The notes under the pieces are model-generated. The model ran no database searches and was not told where the DNA came from. It saw only the letters and a program-made list of their open reading frames with translations. Positions 44,278-53,027 of a stretch of DNA of 64,000 nucleotides are shown here, piece by piece; the stretch's first letter is position 1, and every line of letters begins with the position of its first letter. The stretch covers positions 35,098 through 99,097 of the forward strand of contig JADHVR010000005.1 of assembly GCA_016783885.1 (NCBI GenBank), in the 5' to 3' direction. The position numbers were made by a program, and so were the translations under genes. Origin of the DNA: Bacteroidales bacterium. Lineage in GTDB: Bacteria; Bacteroidota; Bacteroidia; Bacteroidales; JAADJA01.

Positions 44278-44907
44278 TCAATGAAAATCTTTATATTTAA
44301 TTTTAGTAATAATGCGTTTACCGTTTCTGGCTGCCAATTCAATTTTTGGCCTTGCTACAATTCCTTCTGCTAAAAAATCACCCCAAACCGAATTAAACTT
44401 CTTTCGTGCTTTTTTTACCATTTCCCAAAGTGTTCCTTCACCAATTACCGGAACAACATCTATTCCTAATTTTTTGCCAATATCTTCAACATCTTTACGC
44501 TGCAACCACCATTCACCTATTCTAATATCAAACAATACATAACTTTGATCACTCCTGTAATTACCGCCTCCCTTTTGAATTTTTGGACCATAACCCTCGC
44601 CATACAAACAAACTTCAGCATCGTTGAATAACTCCACGAAAGTTTCTTTTTGCGTCAAAAAAATTTCATTCAACTTTTTTTCAAGTGATGATTGTAATTG
44701 CGCTTTATCCGTTTTACCACCAAAAGTAATTTGCTTATTTTCAAAATTCACCCGGATATTTGTTCCGTCAACCTTTTCGGTAAAAACCCATGTATTGTTT
44801 TGAAGATATTGAAGTTCCGGTGTGGCAAATTGCCCTTCAATCAAAGTTTTGTATTTAGTTTCAGGGTCTCGTGAAAATACTGTTGGAATTTTGTGATATT
44901 CTTTCAT
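44278..44907 (-). CDS. RNA ligase (Rnl2-like nucleotidyltransferase domain)
   Basis: 209 residues. The nucleotidyltransferase motif I is EKVDGTN, with Lys45 as the expected adenylated lysine. Motif III is in VCLYGEGYGPKIQKGG, motif IV in FLAEGIVARP and motif V in IITKIKYKDF. Such stand-alone ligases seal nicked or cleaved RNA in viruses and in bacterial RNA-repair loci. No nuclease, kinase or RtcB partner is adjacent, so it acts alone or with distant genes. The N-terminal HKIPTVFSRDPETK resembles small cellular members. No signal peptide. Confidence 0.85.
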   Translation of the reverse strand: MKEYHKIPTVFSRDPETKYKTLIEGQFATPELQYLQNNTWVFTEKVDGTNIRVNFENKQITFGGKTDKAQLQSSLEKKLNEIFLTQKETFVELFNDAEVCLYGEGYGPKIQKGGGNYRSDQSYVLFDIRIGEWWLQRKDVEDIGKKLGIDVVPVIGEGTLWEMVKKARKKFNSVWGDFLAEGIVARPKIELAARNGKRIITKIKYKDFH

Positions 44908-44962
44908 TGTTTTAATATGATGAATTTAAGTTGAAAAGCCTTTTATCATCAAAAGTAATAAT

Positions 44963-44970
44963 TATCTTTG
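44963..44970 (+). promoter_or_regulatory. -7 promoter element for the yicC gene (TATCTTTG)
   Basis: Exact TAnnTTTG, 21 bp before ATG 44991. Shows the upstream in-frame ATG at 44931 is not used. Confidence 0.55.
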
Positions 44971-44990
44971 TTTTTTTAAATAAGCATGTT

Positions 44991-45866
44991 ATGATTAAAT
45001 CAATGACGGGTTTTGGAAAAGCTGAATGTGAATACCAAAACCGAAGAATAATTGTGGAAATAAAATCGCTGAACAGTAAGCAGATTGACATCAATGCAAG
45101 GACACCCAACGGATTTCGTGATAAAGAAGTTGGTATCAGAACAATTTTATCAAATAGCCTTAAAAGAGGAAAGATAGACATTACAATTACTGTTGAAAAT
45201 ATGGATGATGTTTCTAACTATTCGATTAATAAACCTCTTGCCCGTAAATATTACAATGAATTGAAAGAATTAACAACCGGGTTTGAAGAAAAAGAGTTTA
45301 CTGATTATTTAACGGTTTTAATGCGTATGCCGGAAGTTCTTGTTCCTGAAAAGGATGAAATGACCGAGTATGAATGGGAATTTTTAAAAAAAACTATCGA
45401 AGAAGCAATCGAAAAAGTAGATGAATTCAGGAGCGGAGAAGGAAAAGCATTAGAGATTGATTTTCAAAAAAGAAACATGAAGATTTTGGAATTATTAACA
45501 AAGGTCGAACCTTTTGAGAAGCAAAGAATTGAAAATTTAAAAATTAAAATAAAGAGGGATTTATACGAATTAGCTGATAAAGAAGACATCGATAAAAACC
45601 GGTTTGAGCAAGAACTTGTTTATTATTTAGACAAACTCGATATTACCGAGGAAAAGGTCAGGTTAAAGAAACATTGCGAATATTTTAGCGACACTTTAAA
45701 TGAACCGGTTTCACAAGGTAAAAAGTTAATATTTATTTCTCAGGAAATGGGCAGGGAGATCAATACACTGGGATCAAAGGCAAATGAAGCAAACATTCAA
45801 AAAATCGTTGTTCAAATGAAGGACGAACTGGAAAAGATAAAGGAGCAGTTGTATAATATTCTTTAA
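44991..45866 (+). CDS. YicC-family endoribonuclease
   Basis: 291 residues from ATG 44991 (MIKSMTGFGKAE, the canonical YicC N terminus). Motif SLNSKQIDINARTP follows, then a central coiled region and the C-terminal DUF1732 domain (SDTLNEPVSQGKKLIFISQ, MGREINTLGSKANEANIQKI). YicC proteins cleave RNA and affect small-RNA stability in E. coli. Normal length. Followed after 64 bp by gmk, an order conserved in many bacteria. Confidence 0.93.
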   Translation: MIKSMTGFGKAECEYQNRRIIVEIKSLNSKQIDINARTPNGFRDKEVGIRTILSNSLKRGKIDITITVENMDDVSNYSINKPLARKYYNELKELTTGFEEKEFTDYLTVLMRMPEVLVPEKDEMTEYEWEFLKKTIEEAIEKVDEFRSGEGKALEIDFQKRNMKILELLTKVEPFEKQRIENLKIKIKRDLYELADKEDIDKNRFEQELVYYLDKLDITEEKVRLKKHCEYFSDTLNEPVSQGKKLIFISQEMGREINTLGSKANEANIQKIVVQMKDELEKIKEQLYNIL

Positions 45867-45879
45867 TTTATTATTTTTG
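45849..45879 (+). promoter_or_regulatory. Promoter for gmk (TTG, 20 bp, TATTTTTG)
   Basis: TTG at 45849-45851, inside the yicC 3' end, and TATTTTTG at 45872-45879 form a consensus promoter, 51 bp before the gmk ATG. Confidence 0.5.
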
Positions 45880-45929
45880 TACAAACAAAAGTTAAATCCA
45901 TTCATATGATAAATGCATGAAAAAATTAA

Positions 45930-46538
45930 ATGGAAAAACCATATAACAAAATAATAAATGGAAAACTCGTCATCTTCTCCGCTCCCTCCGGTGCAGGAAA
46001 AACAACCATTGTTCACAAACTCCTGGAATCGGATTTAGGACTTGAATTCTCTGTGTCAGCAGCCAGTCGCCCTAAAAGACAGAACGAGGTTGACGGAAAA
46101 GATTATTACTTCATATCGGTTAAAGATTTCAAAGAAAAGATAAAAAATGAAAAATTCCTTGAATGGGAAGAGGTTTATAAAGACCACTTTTACGGCACAT
46201 TAAAATCGGAGGTGGAGAGAATTTGGGCAAAGGGGCATCATGTTATTTTTGATGTGGACGTTTACGGTGGAATCAATATTAAAAAATATTACAAGCAAAA
46301 GGCATTGGCAATTTTTGTTATGCCACCTTCAATTAAGCACTTAGAGCAGAGACTTAGAGAAAGGTCAACGGAGAGCGAGGAGAATCTAAGCAAAAGATTT
46401 GAAAAAGCGGAGCATGAAATGTCGTTTGCACATGAATTCGACAGAATAATTATTAATGACAATTTAGAAACCGCAATAGCTGAGGCAAAAGAAATTGTGA
46501 CTGAGTTTCTGAATAAAAAAGAGGAAAAAGCATCATGA
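45930..46538 (+). CDS. gmk: Guanylate kinase
   Basis: 202 residues. Phosphorylates GMP to GDP in the cytoplasm. The P-loop is SAPSGAGKTTIVHKL (about 17-31). The GMP-binding segment has FSVSAASRPKRQNEVDGKDY followed by YFIS, then FLEWEEVYKDHFYGTLKSEV. The lid is RLRERSTESEENLSKR. Complete and of normal length. The stop overlaps the next ATG by 4 bp. Confidence 0.96.
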   Translation: MEKPYNKIINGKLVIFSAPSGAGKTTIVHKLLESDLGLEFSVSAASRPKRQNEVDGKDYYFISVKDFKEKIKNEKFLEWEEVYKDHFYGTLKSEVERIWAKGHHVIFDVDVYGGINIKKYYKQKALAIFVMPPSIKHLEQRLRERSTESEENLSKRFEKAEHEMSFAHEFDRIIINDNLETAIAEAKEIVTEFLNKKEEKAS

Positions 46539-47227
46539 AAACAATAGGACTCATAGGTGGGATAAGCTGGAACTCAACAGTTGATTACTACAGGATAATA
46601 AATCTTGAAGTGAATAAAAGGCTGGGCGGGAAACATTCGGCAAAGATACTGCTTTATTCATTGAATTTTGCTGATATTGAAAATTTGATGCTTAAAAGTG
46701 ATTATGTTCAACTCAGGGCAGAGATATTGAAAGTAGCAAAAAAATTGGAAAATGGCGGTGCGGATTTACTTCTTTTATGTGCTAATACTGCGCATAAATT
46801 CGCAGATGATATTAAAAAAGAAATAAAAATACCCTTAATACATATAGCTGATTCTACCGGCAATAATATACAGAAATCCGGAATTAAAAAAGTTGGTCTT
46901 CTTGGAACAAAATTTACAATGGAGGAAGATTTCATACTAGCCAGGATTAAAGAAAGATACAATGTTGATATTTTAATACCATCAAGTGAGGAAAGACAAG
47001 TTGTTAATGAAATAATATATGAAGAACTTGTTATTGGCAATTTCCTGAATTCTTCCAAAGTTAAGTTTTTAAACATTATAGAGAATTTAAAGCTAAATGG
47101 TGCAAAAGGAATTATTTTAGGATGCACTGAACTACCGCTGATTATTAAACCGCAAGATTGTACTTTGCCATTATTTAATACAACCGAAATTCATGCGCTT
47201 GCGGCTGTTGATTGTGCATTAAGTTGA
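46535..47227 (+). CDS. Aspartate/glutamate racemase family protein
   Basis: 230 residues. Motif IGLIGGISWNSTVDYYRIIN at the N terminus is typical of aspartate racemases. The two catalytic cysteines lie in LLLCANTAHK (about residue 85) and ILGCTELPLII (about 195). Likely interconverts L- and D-aspartate or a related amino acid; RacX-like broad specificity is possible. Translationally coupled to gmk (ATGA overlap), although the two pathways are not obviously linked. Confidence 0.9.
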   Translation: MKTIGLIGGISWNSTVDYYRIINLEVNKRLGGKHSAKILLYSLNFADIENLMLKSDYVQLRAEILKVAKKLENGGADLLLLCANTAHKFADDIKKEIKIPLIHIADSTGNNIQKSGIKKVGLLGTKFTMEEDFILARIKERYNVDILIPSSEERQVVNEIIYEELVIGNFLNSSKVKFLNIIENLKLNGAKGIILGCTELPLIIKPQDCTLPLFNTTEIHALAAVDCALS

Positions 47228-47260
47228 TTATAGGAAGTTTTTCAGGAAAAGCCTGATGTA

Positions 47261-49171
47261 TTAGTAAATGATCAGCTTTTCTCTCTCAACAAATTTATCG
47301 TTAAATAAAACCATCACATAAGTCCCTTTTGGTAAGTTCTCAAAATTAAATGTTCTAATAAATGAGTTTCCGTTTATTTTGAACTCATAATCATAAACCA
47401 GCTTTCCTGAAATATCACATAATATCATTTTAACTTTTTGCCGGTCCAGGTTTTCTGCTGAAATTGTAAACCGTCCATTACAAGGATTTGGATAAATTAC
47501 AAAATCATTCTTTAAGTCAATAAGTACATCAATACCTGTGTTTGAAAAATCGATAAAACTTAAATTGTTGCCCTCTGTGAAAGTTATTCCTAAATCATCA
47601 GTCAATTCGTTATAATATAATCCGTTTGGAGAATCGTAATTTATAGTAATTATTGTATAATCTGAAAATATACTGTCAAATTTATATACCAGGCTTTCTT
47701 CACTGTTAGAAACATAATAATTACCCGATTCGGTATAAATAATATCTTTTAATTCATATATGGCAGTAAACAAAGTATCGGTTATGTTCCCATTTATATC
47801 AGAAGCAATAATATAAGACTCCATTTCAGTTGTTGAGTAGGAAATAAAAATCAGTTCGTCGGTATTATCTTTATAATAAATCCCTGTTGGATTTTCAACA
47901 TTTGTAATAAATTCGGAAGATGATTGTGTAATAATATCGAATTTTAAAATATTGTTTTTAATGTAATCCGTTATGTACAAATTATTATTATCATGAGTTA
48001 AAAATTCGAGAAAGCTTTCACTTGTATCGATTTCCGTTTCCATCACTATTTCATTTGTGTTAATATCAATAGCTGTTAAAAAGGAAGAAGAACTGTCATT
48101 AGGAATTCCTGTATTGTTTAAAACAAAAAGCAATTGATCGAAAATACATAATCCGGTGGGATGGTTAAGATCGTTAAAATAAGTATGAACTGTATCTCCG
48201 GGGCTTTTAATTGTAATTATGTTTCCTGTAACAGAATTATCAGATATGCAACTGTTTGTTATAAAATACCGAAAATTATTATTATCAAACACGATATCAA
48301 AAGGTTGCTTAAACGGCGATTCAAAACCTGAAGTTTCGATAAAACTTAAAGTATGCTCTCCCCAGTTACAAACTACAAGGCAGGTATCCTTTCCGATACA
48401 CATACCGAAAGGTCGGTTATGATTATTCGATATTTCATATTTCCAGCTAAAGTCGTGATTTGTTTTATACACAGGTTCATTCCCCCATTGGTAATCATTG
48501 CCCCAACTGGATAAATAAAAGTTTCCTTCGTCATCCATAGTGATCCCTTCAAGATAACCATTGTGATAAAAAACAGTAGTAATTTCACCTCCTTGCGGGC
48601 TTTTTGATTTGATATAAGAATTTGTGAAACTACTGTTTGTAAATAAAATTCTATCGCTAATATAATCATAAAAAACTCCGAAAGGATTTGTAATGTTGGT
48701 AACAAAATCAGTAACTAAACCTGTTTGCAGGTTATATTTATAAATTTTCATTTTTTCGCTGTCACCTATATACAAATTTCCATTGTTATCGGTAGTCATC
48801 AGGTCTAAATAAGTTCCACCCGTTGAAATCTCAAAATTCAGAATACTGACGCCGGTATTAATGTTAATCCCAACAAGATAGGATGGCTGAGAACCGCCAT
48901 ACAAATCCATGTTGTTGGTAATATAAAGAATATCGTTAATAAGACAAAGTCCCCCGACGTAATTAAGTTCGTCGTAAAAAGTACCTGTAATCTGACCTTC
49001 CGAATTTAATTTGAGAATATTTCCGGCAGTATTATCCGCCCAGTTCGAGACATAATACTGTTCGGATTGTTCATGGTAAACAATATCAACTGGATAACGA
49101 ATTGTATCCTGTGTATGCGCGAAAAACGGTAACAAGATAATGAATGTAATAAAATATCTGATAAGTTTCAT
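47261..49171 (-). CDS. NHL/SMP-30-like beta-propeller protein with T9SS sorting domain
   Basis: 636 residues from the ATG at 49171 (an in-frame ATG at 49189 lies at the predicted transcription start). Signal peptide ends FFAHTQ. Two related propeller halves (about 20-270 and 275-545) repeat phrases like DIVYHEQSEQYYVSNWADNT, GLCLINDILYITNNMDLYG, NPFGVFYDYISDRILFTNSS and NPTGIYYKDNTDELIFIS. The tail is a T9SS type A domain: FVIYPNPCNGRFTISAENL, MILCDISGKLVYDYEF, LPKGTYVMVLF. Secreted or surface-bound; no catalytic residues recognised. Confidence 0.83.
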   Translation of the reverse strand: MKLIRYFITFIILLPFFAHTQDTIRYPVDIVYHEQSEQYYVSNWADNTAGNILKLNSEGQITGTFYDELNYVGGLCLINDILYITNNMDLYGGSQPSYLVGININTGVSILNFEISTGGTYLDLMTTDNNGNLYIGDSEKMKIYKYNLQTGLVTDFVTNITNPFGVFYDYISDRILFTNSSFTNSYIKSKSPQGGEITTVFYHNGYLEGITMDDEGNFYLSSWGNDYQWGNEPVYKTNHDFSWKYEISNNHNRPFGMCIGKDTCLVVCNWGEHTLSFIETSGFESPFKQPFDIVFDNNNFRYFITNSCISDNSVTGNIITIKSPGDTVHTYFNDLNHPTGLCIFDQLLFVLNNTGIPNDSSSSFLTAIDINTNEIVMETEIDTSESFLEFLTHDNNNLYITDYIKNNILKFDIITQSSSEFITNVENPTGIYYKDNTDELIFISYSTTEMESYIIASDINGNITDTLFTAIYELKDIIYTESGNYYVSNSEESLVYKFDSIFSDYTIITINYDSPNGLYYNELTDDLGITFTEGNNLSFIDFSNTGIDVLIDLKNDFVIYPNPCNGRFTISAENLDRQKVKMILCDISGKLVYDYEFKINGNSFIRTFNFENLPKGTYVMVLFNDKFVEREKLIIY

Positions 49172-49197
49172 TTGTTGGATGTTTATCATTTGGGCTT

Positions 49198-49205
49198 CAA
49201 AGTTA
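49198..49205 (-). promoter_or_regulatory. -7 promoter element (TAACTTTG on the minus strand)
   Basis: CAAAGTTA on the plus strand, 26 bp upstream of ATG 49171. Supports this start for the propeller gene. Confidence 0.45.
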
Positions 49206-49362
49206 ATAACAATATTTATTTATACTAAAAAGCATCCTGAATACTCAGGACTTACTTCGTGTTGTCCATACGGACTTGCCCGCCTGAAAGACGAAGTCGG
49301 GCAGGCTTCGCTTCGTAAACTTTATAAATATCACATTAATTAACTGCCGACTGAGAACTGAA

Positions 49363-49767
49363 TTAATACCTCGGACCTACGCCCCAGAAATTCTGATATT
49401 CATCTGCATCTTCACCAAAAGCCTCTATAATGTTTTGGTCTTTAATCTTAATGGTACACTTTTTACCGGCTATTTCAGAAAAGACTATCTTGTATTCAAC
49501 ATTTTTTTCGTCAATCATTATCACTTCGGCAAGGTCTTTATTTACTTCGGGTATGGCAAGGCTGGAACGACATACAGGGCAGAAAAAATCAATGTGCTCA
49601 CCTTCTTCATACTTGAAATTATCATCGTGTATTATTGTGTAATCGCCAAGTTTGGGGCTAAGCAATATAATCCCTTTTATTCCTTTCTCGGTTTCAGCAG
49701 AAAAAATGATATAATCTTTGATCTTGAGTTCTGCTCTGCATTTTGGGCATAAATAATTATTTTTCAT
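49363..49767 (-). CDS. Zinc-ribbon-like small cytoplasmic protein
   Basis: 134 residues from the ATG at 49767. The open frame continues to 49821, but that region contains the promoter. Two CxxC knuckles, CPKCRAEL (about residue 7) and CPVCRSSL (about 65), likely bind one zinc ion. The rest has a beta-rich segment (VEYKIVFSEIAGKKCTIKIK). The protein ends FWGVGPRY. Family not recognised; a nucleic-acid or protein-interaction role is only a guess. Confidence 0.7.
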   Translation of the reverse strand: MKNNYLCPKCRAELKIKDYIIFSAETEKGIKGIILLSPKLGDYTIIHDDNFKYEEGEHIDFFCPVCRSSLAIPEVNKDLAEVIMIDEKNVEYKIVFSEIAGKKCTIKIKDQNIIEAFGEDADEYQNFWGVGPRY

Positions 49768-49808
49768 AACTTCTGATATTTTAAAAAAATACTTTAATCT
49801 ATCAGCGA

Positions 49809-49816
49809 CAAAATTA
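49809..49816 (-). promoter_or_regulatory. -7 promoter element (TAATTTTG on the minus strand)
   Basis: CAAAATTA on the plus strand, 41 bp upstream of ATG 49767. Excludes the longest reading frame. Confidence 0.45.
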
Positions 49817-49866
49817 TACAATTATTGCTAATTTATTTTAATCGATATAAATAAAAAAAAATACTG

Positions 49867-49874
49867 TACTTTTG
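49867..49874 (+). promoter_or_regulatory. -7 promoter element (TACTTTTG)
   Basis: Exact TAnnTTTG, 23 bp before ATG 49897. Confidence 0.45.
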
Positions 49875-49896
49875 AATACATTAATACATTATAATT

Positions 49897-51072
49897 ATGA
49901 TCATCAAACAGAACAAATTATTGATAAGATCCGCGTTGACCTCTGTTGCTTTGTTTTTATTTATTTGCAGTAATGCACAGATCAATGTGTTTCATGTAAC
50001 AGCCGATTTAAATTTAAATGATAAGGAAGGTGTTTTTTATGCCCTGCCAATGACAATGATTAAAGTGGATGTAACGGTTAAAAAAATGGAACATTATGCA
50101 GGGCCATATTCTGAATATGCCGGCAAGTACCTCGATCTTGAAGATATTATTTCAACTGATTATAATGAATATGAGATCACAGGTGTGAAGTTAAGCACTT
50201 TGGTTGAACCTGATCCTGACCACTACTATTTTGTGGAGACCGGTGAGAAAACAACCAAAGAAGAAAAAGCTATTATTATTTCGTTATCCGAATCAGGATT
50301 GATAATGGGATTGAACGGTTCACTGTCAAAAAAGCAGGCTAAAGAATTAATAGTAACAAATCTTGAGGAAAACGGTGATTTGTTTCAATATTTTGCTGAA
50401 ACTAATTTGTACGAAAAAATTGATACGATAATTCGGAAGGTAGTTGTGGATACTGTGTCGGTTGAAAAGATATACTTAGACAGAAAATGGGTTGAAAAGA
50501 GCAATGAACAAAAAGCCGTTGAAGCAGCAAATATGATCGGCAAAATAAGGGAAAGCCGGTACAATCTGTTAACAGGCTACCAGGAAATTCCTTATGATGC
50601 GGGAAGCATTGCATATATGGACAAGGAGCTAAATAAGATGGAAAAAGAGTATCTCTCTTTGTTCACAGGTATAACTATTGAAAAAATATTTTATTATTCT
50701 TTCTCTATTCTTCCCAATCCTAATGAACAAACTACGTTAATACCTGTTTTCGTATTTTCGGAAAGAAGTGGTATTAAAGATGCTAATGCTGCCGGTGGTG
50801 AAAATATTTTTCTTAGAATAGAACGAACCGAAAGCACCCGACAATTGATTAGTCAGATAAATAAAAGGAACCAATCAGATAAAAGCGTACATGGGTTTTA
50901 TTATAGAATTCCGGAAGGAGTTGAAGTTAGCCTTGAGATAAATAACGATTTGAAAGTAAATTGTAATTTCCGGATAAGTCAATTCGGAACGGTAACCTTC
51001 CTTCCTGCGTCAATTACAGCAGTTCAGTTCCATACTGAAACGGGAGGGGTGAAGAGTATTATTGTTGAGTGA
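49897..51072 (+). CDS. Exported DUF4831-like protein
   Basis: 391 residues. Signal peptide ends FICSNAQ. GVFYALPMTMIKVDVTVKKM followed by GPYSEYAGKYLDLEDII matches the pattern of DUF4831 proteins of Bacteroidota (YALP...V.V...GPY..YA..YLG). RESRYNLLTGYQEIPYDAGS and a Tyr-containing EVSLEINNDLKVNC segment are also present. Function unknown; periplasmic or outer-membrane location likely. Family call from memory of the motif. Confidence 0.7.
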   Translation: MIIKQNKLLIRSALTSVALFLFICSNAQINVFHVTADLNLNDKEGVFYALPMTMIKVDVTVKKMEHYAGPYSEYAGKYLDLEDIISTDYNEYEITGVKLSTLVEPDPDHYYFVETGEKTTKEEKAIIISLSESGLIMGLNGSLSKKQAKELIVTNLEENGDLFQYFAETNLYEKIDTIIRKVVVDTVSVEKIYLDRKWVEKSNEQKAVEAANMIGKIRESRYNLLTGYQEIPYDAGSIAYMDKELNKMEKEYLSLFTGITIEKIFYYSFSILPNPNEQTTLIPVFVFSERSGIKDANAAGGENIFLRIERTESTRQLISQINKRNQSDKSVHGFYYRIPEGVEVSLEINNDLKVNCNFRISQFGTVTFLPASITAVQFHTETGGVKSIIVE

Positions 51073-51111
51073 GAGGCAAAAAGCCACCAATGACAGATTT
51101 TGATTAAATCA

Positions 51112-51417
51112 TTAGTTTAACCCTTTGAAAATGTTTTGGTAGAACTCACCTACTATAGGAACCGGCTTTTTCTCGCCTTGTATGGCATTAACCAAACCTA
51201 TTATCCAGAATACAAAAACTATGATGTTTAGTATCCATCCGATAATTGGAATGAACCATAATATTATACCGGTTAAAATCAATCCTAAAGATTGCCTAAG
51301 ATGGAATGCACCAAACTCTGTTCGATTATTATTATGTAAAATAATTGCGATGATCCATCCGAGTAATGTAATGTAACTTACAATAGCAACTGTTTTGTCT
51401 TCAGAAACTGTATTCAT
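51112..51417 (-). CDS. DUF4870-like small membrane protein
   Basis: 101 residues from ATG 51417; the frame is open to 51447, across the promoter. Three or four hydrophobic segments (VAIVSYITLLGWIIAIIL, LGLILTGIILWFIPIIGWIL, IIVFVFWIIGLVNAIQG). The conserved FGAFHLRQSLGL of DUF4870 proteins is present. Function unknown; integral inner-membrane protein. Confidence 0.8.
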   Translation of the reverse strand: MNTVSEDKTVAIVSYITLLGWIIAIILHNNNRTEFGAFHLRQSLGLILTGIILWFIPIIGWILNIIVFVFWIIGLVNAIQGEKKPVPIVGEFYQNIFKGLN

Positions 51418-51444
51418 AATTATTTGTTTTAATGATACATGAAA

Positions 51445-51452
51445 CAAAAATA
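51445..51452 (-). promoter_or_regulatory. -7 promoter element (TATTTTTG on the minus strand)
   Basis: CAAAAATA on the plus strand, 27 bp upstream of ATG 51417, in the gap after kdsA. Confidence 0.45.
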
Positions 51453-51460
51453 AGATAAAA

Positions 51461-52270
51461 TTATAAAATAGCCTGCCGGATTCCGGCTAACTTTATCAGC
51501 AGGTTTTCAAGCAGGTCAATCCGGAGCATATTTGCTCCGTCCGAAAAAGCACTTGCCGGGTCGGGATGGGTTTCGATAAAAATACCATCCACTCCAATGG
51601 CAACTCCGGCTTTGGCTATGGTTTCTATCATTTCGGGTTTTCCGCCTGTTATGCCGGCAGTCTGATTAGGCTGTTGCAAGGAGTGCGTGCAATCCAGAAT
51701 TACAGGAACTCCAAATTTTTGTATAACCGGTATCCCCCTGTAATCCACCACCAGGTCCTGGTATCCGAAGGTTGTACCTCTCTCTGTTACAAAAATTTTA
51801 TCATTTCCTGATTCTCTTACTTTGTTGATAGCAAATTTCATCGTATCAGGCGAAAGGAACTGCCCTTTTTTTATATTTACCGGTTTACCGGTTTTAGCGG
51901 CAGCAACCAGTAATTCTGTTTGCCTGCATAAAAAGGCGGGTATTTGCAGAATATCAACATATTCAGCCGCCAGTTCGGCTTCATGGGTAGAATGAACATC
52001 TGTTAAAACCGGAATATTCATTTTATCACCGACCTCCCGGATGACTTCAAGCCCTTTAATATCACCAATTCCTGTAAACGAATCTAATCGCGACCTGTTT
52101 GCCTTTTTATATGATGCTTTGAAAATAAAGGGTATTTTAAGTTTATCTGTTATGGAGATGATCTTTTCAGCAATTTCAAGTGGCATATTTTCATTTTCCA
52201 CTATGCACGGTCCGGCTATCAGGAAGAAATTACCTGAACCGGTGTGTTTTAATTTTGGAATTTTAAACAT
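51461..52270 (-). CDS. kdsA: 3-deoxy-8-phosphooctulonate (KDO-8-P) synthase
   Basis: 269 residues, normal length. Condenses phosphoenolpyruvate with arabinose-5-phosphate to make KDO-8-P for lipopolysaccharide. Motifs: FLIAGPCIVENENM, FKASYKKANRSRLDSFTG, VTERGTTFGYQDLVVDYRGI, PVILDCTHSLQQPN and the C-terminal GIFIETHPDPASAFSDGANM. Complete. Implies an outer membrane containing KDO. Confidence 0.96.
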   Translation of the reverse strand: MFKIPKLKHTGSGNFFLIAGPCIVENENMPLEIAEKIISITDKLKIPFIFKASYKKANRSRLDSFTGIGDIKGLEVIREVGDKMNIPVLTDVHSTHEAELAAEYVDILQIPAFLCRQTELLVAAAKTGKPVNIKKGQFLSPDTMKFAINKVRESGNDKIFVTERGTTFGYQDLVVDYRGIPVIQKFGVPVILDCTHSLQQPNQTAGITGGKPEMIETIAKAGVAIGVDGIFIETHPDPASAFSDGANMLRIDLLENLLIKLAGIRQAIL

Positions 52271-52275
52271 GATTT

Positions 52276-52304
52276 AGTTCAAATTTTAAAGTTCAAAGTT
52301 AGTG
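52276..52304. repeat. Heptameric repeat overlapping the kdsA promoter
   Basis: GTTCAAA TTTTAAA GTTCAAA GTTAGTG: four 7-bp units. The third and fourth contain CAAAGTTA (52294-52301), which on the minus strand is TAACTTTG, an exact -7 element 24 bp before the kdsA start. Repeat and promoter coincide. Confidence 0.55.
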
Positions 52305-52332
52305 CTTTTTGAAAAAACAGATAATTCTTTTA

Positions 52333-52941
52333 TTAATTTTCTACTATTTCAAAAGTGTTAACCAATTGCTTTAACCGGCATATTCTTTCTCTGAAATTCT
52401 CTGTCTTATAAACAGAAGACTGGATGAGGTATATTTCGTTTGATTTTTCTCTTTTAATAAAAACAACTAAGTTTACGATATCTCCATCTTTAAAATTATT
52501 TTCAAACAATACCCAGTATCCGTTCCTGTCATTTATTGTCGTTTTTCCCATCTCGTTTACAGAAATTGAAGTGTCTTTTTTTAAAGAAGTGAGTTCTTTT
52601 TCAACATAAACTTTGAGGGAGTCGTTGGTAGAATATCCTGTTATTGATATTGATTGTAATTTCTTTGGATCGTTACCCGTTTCAAATATGTTAGATGCAA
52701 AAATCCCAAAGAGTGTGTCGAAATAGCTTTCCTGAATATCCCAACTATACGGAAGGCTGATCATAAATTTATCGCTGGGATCACCTATGGTTATTATTAC
52801 ACCAAAATCAATAATCGCATCGCAATTATTATAATAAGTCGTTATAGGAATTTCCCTTATGGCATTATTTTGCTGAACACAACCTGAGCATATCACAAAA
52901 ATAAAACTCACGTAATTAATATAATTTTTTCTTCTGAACAT
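52333..52941 (-). CDS. Hypothetical lipoprotein
   Basis: 202 residues. Lipobox IFVICSGC (Cys18 or 21) after a short basic start. The mature part, KFMISLPYSWDIQESYFDTL followed later by NDRNGYWVLFENN, resembles the PsbP/DcrB-like fold of lipoproteins with a central beta sheet. Family not certain. Probably in the periplasmic face of a membrane. Gap of 62 bp to kdsA. Confidence 0.6.
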   Translation of the reverse strand: MFRRKNYINYVSFIFVICSGCVQQNNAIREIPITTYYNNCDAIIDFGVIITIGDPSDKFMISLPYSWDIQESYFDTLFGIFASNIFETGNDPKKLQSISITGYSTNDSLKVYVEKELTSLKKDTSISVNEMGKTTINDRNGYWVLFENNFKDGDIVNLVVFIKREKSNEIYLIQSSVYKTENFRERICRLKQLVNTFEIVEN

Positions 52942-53027
52942 TTTGTTAGAGTTTCTATATCTTAAAATTTAACTTATTACAATTAACTATTAACGTATAA
53001 CAATTTAACAATTTAACCATGAAACCA

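Noticed and set aside
49768..49821. Upstream extension of the zinc-ribbon gene
   Set aside because: The extension contains TAATTTTG, the gene's own promoter, so it cannot be translated from that start.
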